From: a virus
DNA length: 56,996 bases
IMG/VR virus record: IMGVR_UViG_3300037140_000192
Coordinates: 1 to 56,996 of that record
Strand: one strand, 5' to 3'
The position numbers and the translations under genes are program-made. Shown piece after piece: positions 28,951-37,525 of the stretch. Below the pieces are notes generated by a model, which had not been told where the DNA came from, made no database searches, and worked only from the letters and a program-made list of their open reading frames with translations. How positions within the stretch are numbered: position 1 is the stretch's first letter; every line of letters begins with the position of its first letter.

Positions 28951-30794
28951 GTGACTTACGCTTCCTTTCCCTGACGCTGGAGAACTTTAAGACGTTTTCA
29001 GGATCGCACGAGGTAAAGCTGGACCGTGATCCTGGGTTATATTTCATCCAGGGCCGTAATTTGGTCGAGCCTGAATTAGGGAGTAACGGTGTTGGTAAAA
29101 GCACAATCTTTGATGCGCTTATTTGGGTATTGTTTGGGAAAACGGGCCGTGACAACCGTCCCGCCGATTCGATCAAGCCTTGGGTTGGTAAAGGCAAGAC
29201 GAAAGTCAGCCTTGAGTTTGAACGTGGTGAGGAAAATTATATCATTGATCGAACCCGCAACCCCAACAGTATCGTGGTTTATGCCGGGTCAACGGATGGC
29301 AAGGAAATAGCGCAAGAGGAAATCCCCAAGCTGATTGGTATGACGGAGGAAATGTTCCGCAGGACAATCGTGCTAGGACAATTCGGCACCATGTTCCTGG
29401 ACCTGCGCCCCGAGCAACAATCGCAGATGTTTACCGAAGCCCTGTCGTTGGACGTTTGGCTTAAAGCGGTTGATCAGGCCAAGGCAGCGACCACCAACGC
29501 CGAAGCCCAGATACGTGAGATCGAAAAGGATCAAGCCGCCAGTGCAGCCTTGCTGGATTCCTTGCGTGATGACATCAGCAATACAATTAAAGCCGCCGAT
29601 GAATTTGACGAGACCAAACAAGCCAATGTCGAAAAGCTGACCAAGGCTTTAGCCGCTGCCGAGAAAGCGGTCAGAGGTGTATTGACCGTCGATAAACCTG
29701 TGGCCCCGATCAACGATGCGTCGGACAAAATCCATAATGATATTAATACCCGCCAAAGGAACGCGGCGGTTCTGGCTCGCGATATTTCGTCCAACAAGGA
29801 AAAGCGTAATCTCTTGCAGGACGAATTGGACTGGATTGATGAGCAGGCCAAAAAGCCCAAGAAGATGTGTAAGGAATGCGGGCAAGAGATCAGCAGCAAG
29901 GAAGCCGCTAAACAAACAGACGGAATTGAGGCCAAGGCGAAGACGCTGGACGATCTGATTGCCAAGCAAAAGGGCGAAGCGGCTAAGATAGCTGGAGACA
30001 TCGACGCCCTGCAAAAGACATTACAGCGTGCAGATGACGCCTTTAAGGTAAGGCAGAGGGCGTATGAAAACGAACACGAGGTGTGGATTAGGGGAATACG
30101 CGAATCAGGTATTGCCGGCGAAGCCCTTAAGGCCGCCATGAGCAATCTGAAGCGGGAAAAGGCCACGGTAAATCATCACCGCGAGTTGTTGATCAACCAG
30201 CGCGCACGTCGGGATAAAGTAAAGGAACAACAGGCCAAGGCGGTCAAGGCGCTGGACGAACAAAAAGGCTTGCAGGAACAAGCTAAGTATTGGGTAGACG
30301 GCTTTAGAGAGCTGCGCCTGTCTATCATTGATGAGACTTTGGTTGAATTGGAAATGAGCGCATCCCGGCACGCGTCTATGCTGGGGTTAGAGGACTGGGG
30401 TATTCGCTTCGAAACCGAAAGGGAAACAGCAAGCGGGAAAGTATCAGCAGGCTTTACGGTTATGCTGTACCCACCGGGACAGGATGAGCCAATCAGATTT
30501 GAGTCCTATTCTGGTGGTGAGTCACAACGCTGGCAGCTTGCAACATCGTTTGCTTTATCAGAAGTACTATTGGCGCGGGCCGGTGTTTCACCCAGCATGG
30601 AGGTGCTTGATGAACCGACTCGAGGTTTGTCTGCTGTCGGGGTTGATGATCTTCTCGATCACTTACGCGATAGGGCTTTGGAATTAGGCCGGGCAATTTT
30701 CTTTGTAGACCACCATTCGTTAGACAAAGGATCGTTTGACGGGACCATGTTGATTACAAAAACCAAAAAAGGTAGCGAGCTGGCCTGGATGTGA
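28947..30794 (+). CDS. SbcC/Rad50-like ATPase (T4 gp46 type)
   Basis: 615 residues: N-terminal ABC half with Walker A GSNGVGKST (45-53), Q-loop near GQFGTMFLDL, two coiled-coil arms (~180-300, 320-460) joined by a zinc hook CKEC (C308/C311), then signature YSGGESQRWQ (~520) and Walker B EVLDEPTRG (~554). Shorter arms than bacterial SbcC, as usual in phages. ATGA overlap upstream; its last codons form one copy of a 27-bp repeat that recurs at the end of the next gene. Confidence 0.88.
   Translation: MSDLRFLSLTLENFKTFSGSHEVKLDRDPGLYFIQGRNLVEPELGSNGVGKSTIFDALIWVLFGKTGRDNRPADSIKPWVGKGKTKVSLEFERGEENYIIDRTRNPNSIVVYAGSTDGKEIAQEEIPKLIGMTEEMFRRTIVLGQFGTMFLDLRPEQQSQMFTEALSLDVWLKAVDQAKAATTNAEAQIREIEKDQAASAALLDSLRDDISNTIKAADEFDETKQANVEKLTKALAAAEKAVRGVLTVDKPVAPINDASDKIHNDINTRQRNAAVLARDISSNKEKRNLLQDELDWIDEQAKKPKKMCKECGQEISSKEAAKQTDGIEAKAKTLDDLIAKQKGEAAKIAGDIDALQKTLQRADDAFKVRQRAYENEHEVWIRGIRESGIAGEALKAAMSNLKREKATVNHHRELLINQRARRDKVKEQQAKAVKALDEQKGLQEQAKYWVDGFRELRLSIIDETLVELEMSASRHASMLGLEDWGIRFETERETASGKVSAGFTVMLYPPGQDEPIRFESYSGGESQRWQLATSFALSEVLLARAGVSPSMEVLDEPTRGLSAVGVDDLLDHLRDRALELGRAIFFVDHHSLDKGSFDGTMLITKTKKGSELAWM
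30762..30788. repeat. 27-bp direct repeat, left copy (end of SbcC-like gene)
   Basis: ACCAAAAAAGGTAGCGAGCT (start) through CTGG matches 31101-31127 with one mismatch; the offset is 339 bp. Here it encodes the TKKGSELAW end of the ATPase. Confidence 0.85.
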
Positions 30795-31114
30795 AACCAA
30801 GCCTGTGGATACCCACGACAAATCTGGTCGACCTTGCCCATCTGGGGAAGCTGGGTGAGGAATTGAACGAATGTGGCGCAGCGGTGTCGCGTTGCATCAT
30901 TCAGGGCATTGCCGAAAGTGAACCGGTCACTCGAAAGTCCAACAAGGAATGGTTGGAGGATGAACTTGCTGATGTTCTCGCGATGATGGAATTGGTGGTT
31001 GAACGCTTTGGCCTTGACAGCGACCGCATGGATGAACGGATAAATCGTAAGGTTAAGATGAAGCGGGAATGGCATCAAATGATTACAGATTACCTTAAAG
31101 ACCAAAAAGGGTAG
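30791..31114 (+). CDS. MazG-like nucleotide pyrophosphohydrolase (second copy)
   Basis: 107 residues, GTG start overlapping the SbcC stop (GTGA). LAHLGKLGEELNECGAAVSR and WLEDELADVLAMMELVVERF supply the two acidic metal-binding helices of the MazG/dUTPase-like all-alpha fold. It differs clearly from the copy at 4414-4773. The gene is bracketed by a 27-bp direct repeat, which suggests it was inserted or duplicated as a cassette. Confidence 0.78.
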   Translation: MKPSLWIPTTNLVDLAHLGKLGEELNECGAAVSRCIIQGIAESEPVTRKSNKEWLEDELADVLAMMELVVERFGLDSDRMDERINRKVKMKREWHQMITDYLKDQKG

Positions 31115-31127
31115 CGAGCTGGCCTGG
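31101..31127. repeat. 27-bp direct repeat, right copy (end of MazG-like gene)
   Basis: Second copy of the 30762-30788 sequence (ACCAAAAAGG then GTAGCGAGCTGGCCTGG). It spans the MazG stop codon and is read in a different frame from the left copy, so protein-level selection cannot explain the match. Confidence 0.85.
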
Positions 31128-31237
31128 GTATAAAAAGGTGTTGCGGGGAAATAAAAAGCTAGTTATGCGTATTGCTCAGTTACCCCCACCACGCCCAAAA
31201 CACCCCTTATTTCAAGCCTTTAGCTAAAGAGGCCACC

Positions 31238-31684
31238 ATGGATCCCGCTTTGGATTGGCGCTGGGGCGGTCCAGACCTAGCCCTGATGCCCTATTTCCGG
31301 GCCTCGTGGCTTCCCAAGATCAGGGTCGAGGAAAGCCCCGACCCCAAGCTGGACGGCCCCTGTTGGCTTTGGCAGGGGGCCAGGGACCAATATGGTTACG
31401 TGGTTTGGAGCATAGGCCCACGCAAGACGCGTAAGTTTTGGGGTGGGCATAGATGGGTTGCCCACCATCATTATGGTCCGATACAAAAAGATCACGAACC
31501 TGATCATCTTTGTTACAAACGAAATTGTATTCAGCCTTGGCACCTGGAAGTCATTTCCAAGTTGTTGAATCTACAACGAGCACACGCCAGGAAATACGGT
31601 AAAGCTCCGCCATTGTCTGAAATAGACTTGGCGGCCTTGGCGGATGGGTATTGGCTGAAGACCCGGCCCGTATGTTATTATTGA
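31238..31684 (+). CDS. HNH homing endonuclease (free-standing)
   Basis: 148 residues. GPCWLWQGARDQYGYVVWS followed by GGHRWVAHHHYGPI and HEPDHLCYKRNCIQPWHLEV fits the HNH_3-type fold (W-x-G ... Y-G ... H-R ... H-x-C ... C-x-x-x-H-L). ATG at 31238 with GAGG upstream; the preceding 120 bases hold no gene but a perfect 12-bp palindrome CTTTAGCTAAAG (31218-31229). It marks the junction between the replication and packaging modules, a usual place for free-standing endonucleases. Confidence 0.8.
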   Translation: MDPALDWRWGGPDLALMPYFRASWLPKIRVEESPDPKLDGPCWLWQGARDQYGYVVWSIGPRKTRKFWGGHRWVAHHHYGPIQKDHEPDHLCYKRNCIQPWHLEVISKLLNLQRAHARKYGKAPPLSEIDLAALADGYWLKTRPVCYY

Positions 31685-32010
31685 AACGCAGCAGTGATGG
31701 GATCATTACCTTTATCAAAGGAATGTGTGTCCCAAGCCCTTCATCGCCCGAGCTAGGGGTAATGATCCTTTCACTGTTACGTTTGACAGAAGGCTGTCAG
31801 AATTGACCCGCTTTCCATGATCTGATTGTAGTTGCGTGGATGGAATACTCCGTATTCCGAGCAGCGGTAGCGCCTGATACCCTTGCCCCGATTAGGGGGC
31901 TGGAGACGTAACAGACCGAGCAATATTAGGGTAGCGCCCTAGTCGCAAATGGTAGCGCAACCATGACAAGCGGGGAGAGTCCCGCACATCATTCTTAAGG
32001 GGTTGGGAAA
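31684..32010 (+). ncRNA. structured non-coding region, candidate RNA or packaging element
   Basis: No credible gene. A long stem is formed by AAACG/CAGTGA/GGATCATTACC (31684-31710) and GGTAATGATCC/TCACTG/CGTTT (31758-31784), with symmetric 3x3 and 2x2 internal loops. Further hairpins follow: TGACAG-AAGG-CTGTCA (31784-31799), GGAATAC-TCC-GTATTCC (31842-31858), GCCCC-GATTA-GGGGC (31885-31900 area), TAGGG-TAGCG-CCCTA (31927-31941) and GCGGG/CCCGC (31970-31985). GGTAGCGC occurs three times (31866, 31930, 31951). It lies between the HNH gene and the packaging genes: candidates are a regulatory RNA, a group I intron remnant or a pac/cos-type region. Confidence 0.45.
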
Positions 32011-32012
32011 TA

Positions 32013-32477
32013 ATGATACACTTCGGGCTAAAATCGTGTGTCGACGACGCGGGTAAGCGTTTTATTCAGCAGCTATGGATTAAGGGCGACAGCGCCCAGG
32101 TCATTGCGAGTAAGATGATACACAATTACCCAAGCATAACGCGACAGGTTGTTGTTGGTATTGTAAGCCGGGCCAGGGCAGCCGGCCAAGAATGGGCTAG
32201 GCTAAGAACAACCAACAACCGCGATTTAAGCTGTCGTATCCAGCGTGTCAAAACCACCCCGATACCCCCACCCCCCACCATAATCTCCATCATCCACGAG
32301 CCTACTTTTGTAGGCCCACAGAATGATTTCCCTGCCCCAGGACATTGTCAATATACCCACGATGATCCTGCGAAGGGATTTCAAATGTGTGGGCATCCAA
32401 CAGGCGATTACCACGACCGCTGGTGTCAGTGGCATAAAGACAACACAATCTACAACAGACAACAGAAGGCAGCATGA
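32013..32477 (+). CDS. GcrA-like transcriptional regulator
   Basis: 154 residues. The N-terminal KRFIQQLWIKGDSAQVIASK, continuing to a VVVGIVSRARAAGQ helix, matches the GcrA helix-turn-helix (W ... G-x-S ... I-A ... tR-x-A-V-i-G). The C-terminal CQYTHDDPAKGFQMCGHP followed by WCQWHKDN matches the GcrA C-terminal segment (C-x-x-P ... F-x-x-C ... Y-C-x-x-H). GcrA binds sigma-70 RNA polymerase at methylated GANTC promoters in alphaproteobacteria, so a phage copy could steer host transcription. This is the main host clue in the window. Confidence 0.72.
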   Translation: MIHFGLKSCVDDAGKRFIQQLWIKGDSAQVIASKMIHNYPSITRQVVVGIVSRARAAGQEWARLRTTNNRDLSCRIQRVKTTPIPPPPTIISIIHEPTFVGPQNDFPAPGHCQYTHDDPAKGFQMCGHPTGDYHDRWCQWHKDNTIYNRQQKAA

Positions 32478-32806
32478 CCCGCACTCGCGCACAGCACCTA
32501 AATGAGGAAGAATTGAACATCCTTCTGGATGTGTGGCGTAAGGGTATGCGCCCCAGCTTTGCCGCAGGTTTGGTACATTGCAGCGAAAGGATCGCGCAAA
32601 AGTATTACAGTTTGTTTCGCTCTGAATACGGCGATACCGCCGGGTATAACCGATTCAAGCCTGAGCGCGTTGTCAAGCACACTAAGCCAAGGGAATCGCT
32701 TAAATACCAGGACGAATCATTCTACGGCCCTGTCCCGCACAGGCAATGCCCCCCACCCAATTGCATTCCCAGCCTTACCAAACAACAGCTGATGGCCGGC
32801 AGATAA
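32474..32806 (+). CDS. hypothetical DNA-binding-like protein (110 aa)
   Basis: ATGA overlap with the GcrA-like gene. N-terminal helix-turn-helix-like segment (LNEEELNILLDVWRKGMRPS, then AAGLVHCSERIAQKYYSLF). The C-terminus ends LTKQQLMAGR, nearly the same ending as the protein at 35319 (LTPQELMSGRANRH), which suggests a shared docking peptide. Confidence 0.62.
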   Translation: MTRTRAQHLNEEELNILLDVWRKGMRPSFAAGLVHCSERIAQKYYSLFRSEYGDTAGYNRFKPERVVKHTKPRESLKYQDESFYGPVPHRQCPPPNCIPSLTKQQLMAGR

Positions 32807-32807
32807 G

Positions 32808-33383
32808 ATGCCGAAAGCCAAGGTCGTACGCAAAGCCTCGAAGAAGGGGAAGAAAAAGCGTACCTACCCAGCCAACGTCAAGGGATCGAAGAAGCAGCGC
32901 CGCAAACACGCCAAAGACGTGCAGCGCGTAGCCCAGGACATCCAAAAGAACGGGGGCCAACCCAGCACCTATGATCCGGCCTTCTGCACAATGGCGAAGA
33001 AGCTGTGCGAAATGGGGGCGACGGACGCTGAGCTGGCTGAATTCTTTGGGGTAACAGTGGTTACCATTTGGAATTGGGGTACAAGACATCAAGAGTTCTT
33101 TAATGCGTGTCGTAGAGGTAAGGACGCTGCGGACGAGCGTGTCGTCCGTGCCGGCTATGCAAAGGCGACAGGGTACAGCTATCCGAGCGAGAAGATCGTG
33201 GTCGTCGGCAAGCGAGTCGTGCGTGTGCCCACAATGGAACACGTGCCTCCTTCGGACAATCAGATCAAGTTCTGGCTTACCAATCGTGACCCTGAGAACT
33301 GGAAAGACCGCAGCGAGACCGGCTTCGATCCTGACAAGCCGTTGAAGATCATCGTCAAGGGCGGATTGCCTACCGGCAAATGA
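32808..33383 (+). CDS. terminase small subunit
   Basis: 191 residues. A very basic N-terminal tail (KKGKKKRTYP, SKKQRRKHAK) is followed by a helix-turn-helix (MGATDAELAEFFGVTVVTIW), then FNACRRGKDAADERVVRAGY and a VPPSDNQIKFWLTNRDPENW segment that is characteristic of this small-terminase group. It recognises the packaging site and recruits the large subunit encoded 0.5 kb downstream. Confidence 0.82.
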   Translation: MPKAKVVRKASKKGKKKRTYPANVKGSKKQRRKHAKDVQRVAQDIQKNGGQPSTYDPAFCTMAKKLCEMGATDAELAEFFGVTVVTIWNWGTRHQEFFNACRRGKDAADERVVRAGYAKATGYSYPSEKIVVVGKRVVRVPTMEHVPPSDNQIKFWLTNRDPENWKDRSETGFDPDKPLKIIVKGGLPTGK

Positions 33384-33865
33384 CATCAATACCCCTGCGG
33401 CAGCTTGAAGCGGACTTGCAAAAGACCGTGGCCGTTACCACGTCCGAGATCGAGACCGAGGAGGGCGACTGTAAGGGGATGTACCTCTTCCGGGAGGACG
33501 ACGGCAGCAAGTTCATGTGGAGCCCGACGCCTACCCGGTACGGGCATCACGACGTTGCGACCGTTGCCGAAGCGGACCACATCATGTTCCTGTGCCCCAA
33601 GTGCTTTACCAAAAACGGGGGGTCTGTAGGGACGCACGCCGTTATGGTGACGTTTGCTGGCCGCAACGTTCCAGACGAGGCAAGCAGCCACGACGCTGAT
33701 GGTAAACCGTCCCGATGGACCGCCAGCGGCACCACGATCGACAATTTGGTCCTGACGCCTTCCATCCTGCTTGATGCCAAACGAAAGCCTACCGAGGGCT
33801 GCCATTGGCACGGCTTTGTGGGGTCTAGCGGTATCCCGGCAGGCCACGCTGGTCCGACTACCTAA
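33380..33865 (+). CDS. hypothetical protein (DUF6527-like, 161 aa)
   Basis: ATGA overlap with the small terminase. IMFLCPKCFTKNGGSVGTHA gives a C-x2-C metal site, and LTPSILLDAKRKPTEGCHWH followed by GFVGSSGIPAG is a C/H-rich ending seen in phage proteins annotated as DUF6527 between terminase genes. Function unknown; a zinc-stabilised accessory to packaging is a guess from position. Confidence 0.65.
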   Translation: MTSIPLRQLEADLQKTVAVTTSEIETEEGDCKGMYLFREDDGSKFMWSPTPTRYGHHDVATVAEADHIMFLCPKCFTKNGGSVGTHAVMVTFAGRNVPDEASSHDADGKPSRWTASGTTIDNLVLTPSILLDAKRKPTEGCHWHGFVGSSGIPAGHAGPTT

Positions 33866-33867
33866 CC

Positions 33868-35163
33868 ATGAGTGCCGCTGGAAAGCATCGGGAAATCGAG
33901 GTAGACCTCCCGACCCTGCATTCAGGACAGGTAAGCTGCTTTGACAACCGCTCCCGCTACTACGCGGTCCGCTGTGGCCGGCGCTGGGGCAAGAGCACCT
34001 TCGGGAGCATCATTGCTGAGGACGCTCTGATCAAGTCGGAGCTGGTCGGTTACTTCGCCCCCGACTACAAGCGCCTCACAGAAATCATTAACGAAATATC
34101 GGAAGTGATTGAGCCGGTAAGGAAATACCCAAGCGGGGGCCGCGACATTATCCGGACCATTACCGGGGGCCGCTTAGACTTCTGGACCCTGGAAGACTTA
34201 TCCGCCGGTCGTTCGCGCAAGTACCACAAAGTCATCATCGATGAGGCTGCGTTTACCAAGCCTAACATGATGGACATTTGGTCCAAGGCGATCAAGCCGA
34301 CTTTACTTGATTACCGTGGATCAGCTTTGGTCCTGTCCAATACCAACGGCGCTGACCCGGATCAATTCTTCTGGAAGATATGTAACGAGCCGGAACACGG
34401 TTTTAAGGAATACCACGCCCCAAGCCAGCAGAACCCGCTGCTGCCGCGCGAGGACCTGGAAGCGTGGGCCAAGACCATGCACCCCCTGGTTTACGCTCAA
34501 GAGATATTAGCCGACTTTGTCGATTGGTCCGGGGTGGCGTTCTTTGCCAAGGACAAGATGTTGGTCAATGGTCAGCCTGTCGCTATGCCCGCACAATGCG
34601 ATTCAGTCTTTGCGGTCATCGATACGGCGGTCAAGACCGGCAAGGATAACGATGGTACGGCGGTTGGCTACTTTAGCCGGTCCAAGTTTGGTAAAGGCTA
34701 CCCGCTTGTATTGCTTGATTGGGACATCCAGCAGATCGAGGGGGCCTTGCTTGAGACCTGGCTACCAAACGTATTTCGCCGGCTTGAAGAATTAGCCCAG
34801 CTTACCCACGCAAGGTCAGGATCAATTGGGGCCTACATCGAGGACAAGTCGTCCGGCTCCATTCTCCTGCAACAGGCCAAGCGGCGTGGGCAAAACGTGC
34901 ATGAAATTGAGTCAGACCTTACCGCAATGGGTAAGGATGAGCGGGCGATCAATGCGTCCGGGTACTTCTTCCAGGAAAAGGTAAAGCTATCTGCCCACGC
35001 GTATGACAAGACTGTGAGCTATAAGGGCGCAACGCGTAATCATTTCCTGTCACAAGTCTGTGGCTTTAGGATTGGTGATAAAACGCCAGGGCGCGAGGAT
35101 GACCTTTTGGACGTGTTTTGTTACGGTATCGCGTTAGCCTTGGGAAATACTGATGGATATTAG
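33868..35163 (+). CDS. terminase large subunit
   Basis: 431 residues. N-terminal packaging ATPase with Walker A CGRRWGKST (36-44), Walker B VIIDEAA (~121-127) and a coupling motif SALVLSNTNG. C-terminal RNase H-like nuclease with the first catalytic Asp in FAVIDTAVKTG, the second in YIEDKSSGS, and a distal D-D in REDDLLDVF. Translocates DNA into the prohead and cuts it. Shorter than T4 gp17 but complete in motifs. Confidence 0.9.
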   Translation: MSAAGKHREIEVDLPTLHSGQVSCFDNRSRYYAVRCGRRWGKSTFGSIIAEDALIKSELVGYFAPDYKRLTEIINEISEVIEPVRKYPSGGRDIIRTITGGRLDFWTLEDLSAGRSRKYHKVIIDEAAFTKPNMMDIWSKAIKPTLLDYRGSALVLSNTNGADPDQFFWKICNEPEHGFKEYHAPSQQNPLLPREDLEAWAKTMHPLVYAQEILADFVDWSGVAFFAKDKMLVNGQPVAMPAQCDSVFAVIDTAVKTGKDNDGTAVGYFSRSKFGKGYPLVLLDWDIQQIEGALLETWLPNVFRRLEELAQLTHARSGSIGAYIEDKSSGSILLQQAKRRGQNVHEIESDLTAMGKDERAINASGYFFQEKVKLSAHAYDKTVSYKGATRNHFLSQVCGFRIGDKTPGREDDLLDVFCYGIALALGNTDGY

Positions 35164-35176
35164 GGAGGACTTTGTC

Positions 35177-35296
35177 ATGCGATCCTTTTCCGATCTTGCC
35201 GGCCCCGTCTTTGCGGTTTACCTCGTTGTTGGATCAGTTGTCTTGATGGGGCTTGGTTTTGTATACGTTGTGCGTTTTGTGGTTTGGGTCATCTAG
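35177..35296 (+). CDS. membrane microprotein (39 aa)
   Basis: ATG at 35177 behind TAGGGAGGACTTTGTC. After a short polar start (RSFSDLAG) the rest is one hydrophobic helix (VFAVYLVVGSVVLMGLGFVY and on to VVRFVVWVI). It fits exactly between the terminase and the next gene. Unknown role. Confidence 0.55.
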   Translation: MRSFSDLAGPVFAVYLVVGSVVLMGLGFVYVVRFVVWVI

Positions 35297-35318
35297 AACA
35301 TTATTCTGGTAGTTTGAA

Positions 35319-35789
35319 ATGGGCGGCCCACGGATGAAATGGTGCAGCTACGAGCTGGCCGTTAAGATGGCTGACCGCTACAACGCCAAGGTGCCGCTTG
35401 AGGACATCATCCAGGAATTTGGTGTCCCTGTTACTCGCCAAGCCCTTTACCAATTGTTGATACGGCGCAAGCTGATCCAGCCCCACGATGGGCACCGCGT
35501 TGACGCTATAGGACGTATTCATCGGACTACCCTATACCACATGACGATGGGGCAGGTCACTGACGCCTACAGCCGGCACAAATCAGGCGAAAGCCTTGAG
35601 AGCCTGGCAAACCGATACGATGTTGTGCCCCAAACCCTGAAAAAGCATTTCGCCCGCCTTGAGGACGAGATGCGTATGGTCAGGGCCGTCAAGGCTGACC
35701 GGGCCAGCAAATCGACTTATGAACCGTCTACATTTATCCGCCAGCTAACGCCCCAGGAACTAATGTCCGGGCGGGCTAACAGGCATTAG
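35319..35789 (+). CDS. helix-turn-helix DNA-binding protein (156 aa)
   Basis: Two helix-turn-helix candidates: DIIQEFGVPVTRQALYQLLI (~29-48) and SLESLANRYDVVPQTLKKHF (~92-111), each with a basic recognition helix. It ends with LTPQELMSGRANRH, the same C-terminal motif as the protein at 32474. Position next to terminase and portal suggests a packaging regulator or a transcription factor of the late genes. Confidence 0.68.
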   Translation: MGGPRMKWCSYELAVKMADRYNAKVPLEDIIQEFGVPVTRQALYQLLIRRKLIQPHDGHRVDAIGRIHRTTLYHMTMGQVTDAYSRHKSGESLESLANRYDVVPQTLKKHFARLEDEMRMVRAVKADRASKSTYEPSTFIRQLTPQELMSGRANRH

Positions 35790-35810
35790 AGGAAATACCC
35801 AACACCCCAA

Positions 35811-37310
35811 ATGGCTACCATCCAGTTTAACGGGTCCAATATAGGTAATCCGTTATGGGACATCATGGCCTGTGACCAAATCCTTCCGGGGTCTGATCCC
35901 AGCTATCAGATGTGTAAGGTAATTTATCAATACCACACTTTGGGTAAGAAGCTTGCTGACACGCCTATCGACATGGCGCAATTCAAACCCCGCATCATTA
36001 CCTGCCCCGATAGCCCTGAGGAAAAGGTCGTCGAAGCCTTTAAGCGGGAATGGGACAAGATCGGGGCCGACGGTCATATTGCGGATACGATGGGGTGGTC
36101 ACGGGTTTACGGTATTGCCAGCATTGCGATGCTAGTTGATGGCTGGGTGTCGACTAAGCCGATGGATTTCAAGGGGCTGGCAAAGGCCGACATCAGCTTC
36201 AATGTATACGATCCGCTGAACACATCCGGCAGCTTGGTCCTCAATCAAAATCCCAATGATCTTGATTTCCAGAAGGTGCGGAGCATTAGCGTAAGCGGCG
36301 TGCCTTACCACCGCAGTCGGACAGTGACTATCCTGAACGAAAAGCCAATCTATATCGGGTATACCACATCCGCCTTTGGTTATGTGGGCCGCTCTGTTTA
36401 CCAGCGCCCGCTCTACCCGCTGAAGTCTTTTATCCAGACCATGGTGACGGACGATTTGGTAAGCCTTAAGGCCGGCGTTATTGTTGCCAAGATGAAGCAG
36501 CCTGGATCGGTGGTGGATCAGGCGATGGCGTTCCTGGCTGGCCTTAAGCGTAATTTTGTCAAGGAAGCGGTAACCGGCAATGTGATCGGTATCACGCCTG
36601 ACGAAGACATCGAGACGCTCAACATGCAGAACGTCAATACTGCCATGTCAGAGAGCCGCAAGAACATCTTGGAGAACATTGCCAGCGGTGCAGACATGCC
36701 GGCCAAGATACTGAATGCGGAAACCTTTGCGGAAGGCTTTGGCGAAGGCACCGAGGACGCCAAATATGTGGCCCGGTACATCGACAAGGTCCGCGTTCAG
36801 ATGCAGCCCCTTTACGCTTTCTTTGACCGCATTGTGATGCACCGCGCTTGGAATCAAGAATTCTACGCCACCATCCAGAATCTCTTCCCCAAGGAATACG
36901 GTAAGACCAGCTACGAAGAAGCGTTCTACAAATGGCAGAACAGCTTCAGCGCAATCTGGCCATCGCTGCTTACCGAGCCTGAATCGGAACTTGTAAAGAA
37001 AGACGATGTACAGCTTAAAGCCATCATCGCGATCCTCGAGGTATTGATCCCCGAAATTGATCCAGACAACAAAGCGGTACTGATTCAGTGGGCTGCGGAT
37101 AATATCAACGACCTCAAGAAGCTGTTCTCTGCCCCGCTTGTTATGGATTACCAAGCCATTGCTGATTACGAGCCGCCCCAACAAGCGGCCCTTGGCCAAG
37201 AGAAGCCGGAAGCCCCGTTCAGCTCCAAGGACAGCACGCGGGGCCGGATTGAAAGCCGCCAGCTCTTGCGCCTGCTCCAGGATCGCCGTGAGGCGGGCAC
37301 AGCGGGCTAA
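35811..37310 (+). CDS. portal protein (DUF1073-like)
   Basis: 499 residues. The segments WSRVYGIASIAMLVDG, MTVGQ-like core, and especially ENIASGADMPAKILNAETFAEGFG are typical of the DUF1073 portal family. It forms the dodecameric ring at the packaging vertex through which DNA passes and to which connectors bind. The order terminase - HTH protein - portal - minor head protein is conventional. The C-terminus is Arg/Gln-rich. Confidence 0.83.
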   Translation: MATIQFNGSNIGNPLWDIMACDQILPGSDPSYQMCKVIYQYHTLGKKLADTPIDMAQFKPRIITCPDSPEEKVVEAFKREWDKIGADGHIADTMGWSRVYGIASIAMLVDGWVSTKPMDFKGLAKADISFNVYDPLNTSGSLVLNQNPNDLDFQKVRSISVSGVPYHRSRTVTILNEKPIYIGYTTSAFGYVGRSVYQRPLYPLKSFIQTMVTDDLVSLKAGVIVAKMKQPGSVVDQAMAFLAGLKRNFVKEAVTGNVIGITPDEDIETLNMQNVNTAMSESRKNILENIASGADMPAKILNAETFAEGFGEGTEDAKYVARYIDKVRVQMQPLYAFFDRIVMHRAWNQEFYATIQNLFPKEYGKTSYEEAFYKWQNSFSAIWPSLLTEPESELVKKDDVQLKAIIAILEVLIPEIDPDNKAVLIQWAADNINDLKKLFSAPLVMDYQAIADYEPPQQAALGQEKPEAPFSSKDSTRGRIESRQLLRLLQDRREAGTAG

Positions 37311-37525
37311 TGGCGGCCATCTCTGCCGAGGTCCTTAAGCAAGCCTCCTTGCAGACCGAAAGGGCCACCATGGCCTTTAACACGGGTATGTCTGAGTACC
37401 AGGATGCCTGTAGGCGCTGCGATTGGCAGATTCTTGATGATAAGAGATTCCAGACCATTACCGCTCTGGAGGGTTTGCTGGATTGCTATGCATCGGTACA
37501 TCGCTTGATGGGAAATGGATTCTAA
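37310..37525 (+). CDS. hypothetical protein (71 aa)
   Basis: Start overlaps the portal stop by 1 bp. Helical (AEVLKQASLQTERATMAFNT, LEGLLDCYASVHRLM). No recognised family; overlap on both sides (TAATG at 37523-37527) places it in the head operon. Confidence 0.65.
   Translation: MAAISAEVLKQASLQTERATMAFNTGMSEYQDACRRCDWQILDDKRFQTITALEGLLDCYASVHRLMGNGF

Noticed and set aside
31684-31784. Rho-independent terminator after the HNH gene
   Set aside because: The long stem has a ~47-nt loop and no T-run after it, unlike the clear terminator at 15202-15242.
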